Below are positions 61,160 through 64,000 of a DNA stretch of 64,000 bases, piece after piece (the stretch's first letter is position 1; every line of letters starts with the position of its first letter). The notes under the pieces were generated by a model. The model had not been told where the DNA came from. It worked only from the letters and a program-made list of their open reading frames with translations, and did not search any database. Location: the NCBI RefSeq assembly GCF_031846525.1, contig NZ_JAVRHM010000003.1, positions 168,887-232,886 on the forward strand. Direction: 5' to 3'. This DNA comes from Autumnicola patrickiae. Its GTDB lineage: Bacteria > Bacteroidota > Bacteroidia > Flavobacteriales > Flavobacteriaceae. A program made the translations under genes and the position numbers.

Positions 61160-61897
61160 TTAAATTCTTATTCTTTCTACCTGATAACCTTGATTAACCA
61201 ATAGCTTCAAAACTTCTTTTTCTCCTCCAAGGTGACCTATACCTACTGCAATGAATATTTTGTCATTTTCAATGAAAGAAATTATCTTTTTCAGCCAAGC
61301 ATCATTGCGATTATCCACAAGTATTTGTGTGATTTCATTTCCCATTTGAATGATCAAAGTTTCTTTAAATTCCTGAATGGATTCCCTTTGGTACAATTTC
61401 AACGATTCTTTGTAGTCTTGCAGCATTTCATCTGCAATGAATATGCTGTCGGAAATAGGGATTTTTTTTACAGTTTCCATTGTTTTAATTACTTCTTCAG
61501 AAGATTCCAAACCATAAATATCCACATCTGAATCTTTTGCTATTTCTGTGAATTGACTTTCCATACTCACCAGTCCATATCCATATTCTGACCTGATAAT
61601 AGTAAAACTCTTTAATAGGAAATCCGGAATTTCTGTCGCTATCCTAATATGTTCTTCCTCATTTGTCATATGACTTTCTAGTACAAGTTTATTCGAGCTT
61701 TCTACCCTTGCAATAACTTCTTCTGAAAGTGTTATTTTATTTTCAGGATATAGATGAAGGGTCCCGAATATATATGACTCTGTTCCACTTTTGGAAACAA
61801 TTTTCCAGAGACTGCCATTTTCTAAGTCAGTTTTATCCTGATGGGTACAGGAAACCAGTGGTAGTAAGAATAATATTAGGTGTAGAATTTTTTTCAT
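61160..61897 (-). CDS. TraB/GumN-family lipoprotein
   Basis: A lipoprotein of about 245 residues (LLPLVSC lipobox, ATG at 61897; a GTG at 61906 lies just upstream). The family hallmarks are SYIFGTLHLYPENKI near the N-terminus and FIAVGIGHLGGEKEVLKLLV near the C-terminus, the G-x-x-H repeats of TraB/GumN proteins. It would be periplasmic or membrane-anchored. Family members are thought to be metalloprotease-like, but this is not firmly known. Confidence 0.87.
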   Translation of the reverse strand: MKKILHLILFLLPLVSCTHQDKTDLENGSLWKIVSKSGTESYIFGTLHLYPENKITLSEEVIARVESSNKLVLESHMTNEEEHIRIATEIPDFLLKSFTIIRSEYGYGLVSMESQFTEIAKDSDVDIYGLESSEEVIKTMETVKKIPISDSIFIADEMLQDYKESLKLYQRESIQEFKETLIIQMGNEITQILVDNRNDAWLKKIISFIENDKIFIAVGIGHLGGEKEVLKLLVNQGYQVERIRI

Positions 61898-61983
61898 GGA
61901 TTTCACTGATAAAAAAAGAAGTGCTGTCGCAGTATAAAAATAACTCTACCACTATAACCACAATTGCCCGCTCCCAATGCTGG

Positions 61984-62673
61984 CTACGATCTTATTTCCC
62001 TCTGGAGGTTTTTCTCTGCGTTATCCATGACTTCTAAAACAGAATTGTACTTTCCAAGCTTATATTTCCTATTATTTTCTAATCTCCACAAATAGCTTAA
62101 TATTTCTTTTCGTTGATCTTCACTTAAGGCTTTGGGATGCTCAATTTTGATTAGGTTTCCTTCATCATCAAATTCCATAAACGGATGAAGCAATTCGTTA
62201 ACCGGAGTAAAATAGTTTTGAAAAGATTGCATTTCATTTACGTTATCCAGTATCTCTACAATACCGTAATGATAATCGTAAAGGGTTATTATTTCTAACC
62301 TTAATGCATCGTTTGTAATTGTTTTCAATCCCGACTCTTTAAGCGATTCATATCCCGACCGATTAATTAATGGTGTATAGTCCCTAAAAAGGGAAATGTA
62401 AAACAAGTCAATTGAATCCTGAGCTACAGGTTTGTTCCCGAGTAAATCCCTGAATATTTCGTTGGCTCGTAAACTTAGTTCATGTCCCTTTATATTGGCT
62501 TCAAAGTCTTGGGTGTCTATACCGATCCCGTTTTTAATCTCTATGAGGATTTTTTGTTCAGAGGTTCTGCTATTTCTGTTATCATTCCAGTTAGTAAGAG
62601 CGAAAGCAGAAACTACTGCAATAAAAATTGAAAAAAATTCAAACGTATATTTTTTCCAGTTTATGTTTTTCAT
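61984..62673 (-). CDS. DUF6090 family membrane protein
   Basis: A 229-residue protein with one N-terminal membrane helix: NWKKYTFEFFSIFIAVVSAF, then ALTNWNDNRNSR. This start is the DUF6090 signature seen widely in marine Bacteroidota. The remaining part is helical and charged and would lie in the periplasm. It is 6 bases downstream of a small DUF4177-like gene, and the two appear to be one transcription unit. Function unknown. Confidence 0.85.
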   Translation of the reverse strand: MKNINWKKYTFEFFSIFIAVVSAFALTNWNDNRNSRTSEQKILIEIKNGIGIDTQDFEANIKGHELSLRANEIFRDLLGNKPVAQDSIDLFYISLFRDYTPLINRSGYESLKESGLKTITNDALRLEIITLYDYHYGIVEILDNVNEMQSFQNYFTPVNELLHPFMEFDDEGNLIKIEHPKALSEDQRKEILSYLWRLENNRKYKLGKYNSVLEVMDNAEKNLQREIRS

Positions 62674-62679
62674 TTATAT

Positions 62680-62880
62680 CTAAATGTCCTTTTCGAAGTA
62701 AAGATAAATATATACTGCATATCCAAAATTAGTAGCATCTGTTGAGGCCAAACGATAGCCGTTCTTAGCATATTCGTCTAATTTCTCCTGAATTTCTGTT
62801 TTGGATCTTTTAGAAATATGATTTTTATCCAGTGATAACCTGGAATAATAGATTAAGGATTCTACTTTGTATTCTTTCAT
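62680..62880 (-). CDS. Small DUF4177-like protein
   Basis: A 66-residue soluble protein: MKEYKVESLIYYSRLSLDKN, then TEIQEKLDEYAKNGYRLAST and YIYLYFEKD. The pattern resembles DUF4177 (a small beta-alpha-beta-beta domain, 'YKV...EYAxxGYRL...YxxFE'). It precedes the DUF6090 gene by 6 nt. Function unknown. Confidence 0.75.
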   Translation of the reverse strand: MKEYKVESLIYYSRLSLDKNHISKRSKTEIQEKLDEYAKNGYRLASTDATNFGYAVYIYLYFEKDI

Positions 62881-62996
62881 TTTAGTATTCTTTTTTATTA
62901 ATAATAGCTGGTGTTTCGTATAAAGGGTGTGCGCTGGTAAGGTTGATTTTCCTCTATAGCTTTGAAATAGGAATTTATTTATTGGGGTTGCTCATT

Positions 62997-63560
62997 TTAA
63001 AATCTGTAACCAATCCTCAAGTGTAAGTTAACAGCAGCTTCTCCTTCATTTTCTAAATATCCGGCACTTTTTGCAAATGTATATCTATATCCAACTCCAA
63101 AACCGGCTTCATAGGTGAAATGACGTCCCAAATTCCTTTTGATTCCCCAGGTGGGAATAACTGAAACCTGATTAATTACGTTTATATTGTCATAATTAGA
63201 AATTACAAACCAGTCAGGGTTATAACTTGTTTTTAGTGAGACAAAATTTCCGCTGTTTCCTTCAATATTTCTCGATTTTGAAATTCGTTTGTTTAAATTA
63301 TAGTACCATCGTGGTTCTAGAGTAATTACCGGTGCCATTAAGAAACCCACGCCGTCATAAAACATACCTCCAAAAATCCCGCTGTCAAGCCCTAGCTCGC
63401 TTCGCAATGCTATTTGATCACATAGTTTAGTTTCGTTATGAAACCATATTCCCAGTACGCCGGTTTGGATTCCGTAAGTTGACTGTTCTACACTTGCATT
63501 TTGAGATTTGGTGATAAGTGTTAGGGAGCAAAAAGTGAGGGTAAGTAAAATTTTTTTCAT
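62997..63560 (-). CDS. Outer-membrane beta-barrel-like protein
   Basis: A 187-residue exported protein with a signal peptide (ILLTLTFCSLTLITKSQ). The mature region alternates hydrophobic and polar residues in short strands (GIQTGVLGIWFHNE, GFLMAPVITLEPRWYYNLN) and ends in a Phe (HLRIGYRF), the usual C-terminal beta-signal. This fits a small outer-membrane barrel. Function unknown. A -7 box lies just upstream on the minus strand. Confidence 0.8.
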   Translation of the reverse strand: MKKILLTLTFCSLTLITKSQNASVEQSTYGIQTGVLGIWFHNETKLCDQIALRSELGLDSGIFGGMFYDGVGFLMAPVITLEPRWYYNLNKRISKSRNIEGNSGNFVSLKTSYNPDWFVISNYDNINVINQVSVIPTWGIKRNLGRHFTYEAGFGVGYRYTFAKSAGYLENEGEAAVNLHLRIGYRF

Positions 63561-63595
63561 TAAAATAATTTTAATTCTGTGTTTTTTAGTATTGC

Positions 63596-63603
63596 CAAAT
63601 ATA
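63596..63603 (-). promoter_or_regulatory. Candidate -7 box of the barrel-like gene
   Basis: On the minus strand this reads TATATTTG (TAnnTTTG), 35 bases before the ATG at 63560. No -33 TTTG is seen at the normal spacing. Confidence 0.4.
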
Positions 63604-63813
63604 ACATAAAGTCGCTCAGATTCTAGAGGAAGGAACCAGCGAAGCGGAAATGAGGCTGTGCCAGTAATTTTATTTCGGCTTTTACAGGGGAATGCATCTC
63701 GTTAAGAGGTTTTCCGTCCAAACTATTTATTGAGCTGGCTGAGGTTTTTCAATTAAAGCGAAATGAAATTAGTTCATTCCAGAGTCAGAAGCTAGCACAT
63801 TCTAATATCTTTC
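63604..63813. other. Intergenic region, nothing recognised
   Basis: A/T-rich text with no recognisable gene, hairpin or repeat. Confidence 0.4.
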
Positions 63814-63963
63814 TTACTCCAGATGGCTTAATGAGTTGATATTATAATTATTAAAAAACCTTATTTTATCTTCTGTTTCTGTAAGTAGATCTAATTCGGC
63901 ATTTAAACAAATCACACTTTCAGGAGAATCTGAAACATGAAATATTTCTGATGTCATTGTCAT
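63814..63963 (-). CDS. Possible 49-residue protein at the window edge
   Basis: On the minus strand an ATG at 63963 opens a 49-codon frame, beginning MTMTSEIFHVSDSPESVICL and ending NYNINSLSHLE. The composition is protein-like and mostly acidic, with no signal peptide or membrane segment. It is short and unsupported by any recognised family or ribosome-binding site, so it may be a chance frame or a remnant. The first 37 bases beyond it to the window end contain nothing further. Confidence 0.25.
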   Translation of the reverse strand: MTMTSEIFHVSDSPESVICLNAELDLLTETEDKIRFFNNYNINSLSHLE

Positions 63964-64000
63964 ATAAATTGAACAAAAAAAATCATCAAAAAGGTAGAAA

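Noticed and set aside
1..64000. Search for tRNA, rRNA and CRISPR arrays
   Set aside because: I saw no GGTTCGAATCC-like tRNA arm with partner stems, no rRNA-like sequence and no regularly spaced repeat-spacer pattern.

Overview
The window looks like a chromosomal segment of a marine-type Flavobacteriaceae bacterium (Bacteroidota), in the neighbourhood of Gramella/Christiangramia, Salegentibacter or Zunongwangia; the genus cannot be fixed from sequence reading alone. Reasons: low-to-moderate GC, A-rich leaders with few Shine-Dalgarno sites, several TAnnTTTG -7 promoter boxes, 'SAQ'/'KAQ' type signal peptidase sites, and families typical of Flavobacteriia (DUF4870/PadR/PspC, 2TM-LytTR, DUF6090, DUF2141, the MARAMFEYTKT small protein). 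I found no tRNA, rRNA, CRISPR array or complete insertion sequence.

Region 1 (1-12.2 kb, all plus strand) is a tight glycan-type cluster: an SDR epimerase, a glycoside hydrolase fused to an SDR epimerase, a medium-chain dehydrogenase, a Gfo/Idh/MocA oxidoreductase, a GT4 glycosyltransferase, three CgeB-like glycosyltransferases in tandem, a SAM methyltransferase, a small conserved protein, a UDP-glucuronate decarboxylase-like SDR and a membrane protein. The parts are known, but I know of no described product; this is the best candidate for an undescribed system.

Region 2 (12.2-22.3 kb): MFS transporter (minus), a large Cys-rich FMN-barrel-like protein, a secreted Dabb-domain protein, a decayed PH-like membrane gene, then a TetR - ABC - HlyD - TolC export operon whose ATPase has lost most catalytic motifs. 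Region 3 (22.5-33.7 kb): rhodanese, cytochrome bd oxidase (cydAB), MBL-fold hydrolase, sterol-desaturase-type protein, a three-gene biotin-dependent acyl-CoA carboxylase, a dehydrogenase-like protein lacking its catalytic triad, and a TRIC-type channel.

Region 4 (33.8-41.7 kb): trxB convergent with a DUF4870-PadR-PspC operon that ends in an unreported 48-codon coupled gene; hotdog thioesterase, AIM24-type protein, small conserved protein, oxyR, DUF2141. Region 5 (41.8-50.9 kb): a minus-strand DUF58-MoxR-DUF4350-DUF4129-membrane-SpoIIM operon divergent from an RDD gene, then a cyclophilin lipoprotein and a NUDIX hydrolase whose divergent start codons overlap, and an acyltransferase. Region 6 (51.3-57.0 kb): ECF sigma factor with a membrane partner, NDH-2, and a histidine kinase-2TM-2TM-LytTR operon. 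Region 7 (57.0-64 kb): secreted proteins, a three-hydrolase operon, a TraB/GumN-type lipoprotein, DUF6090, a small DUF4177-like protein and an outer-membrane barrel-like protein.

Across the intergenic spaces a short palindromic word, roughly TCGAAAATGGCAATTTTCGA, recurs at least eleven times, plus three looser copies. It is the clearest non-coding pattern in the window.
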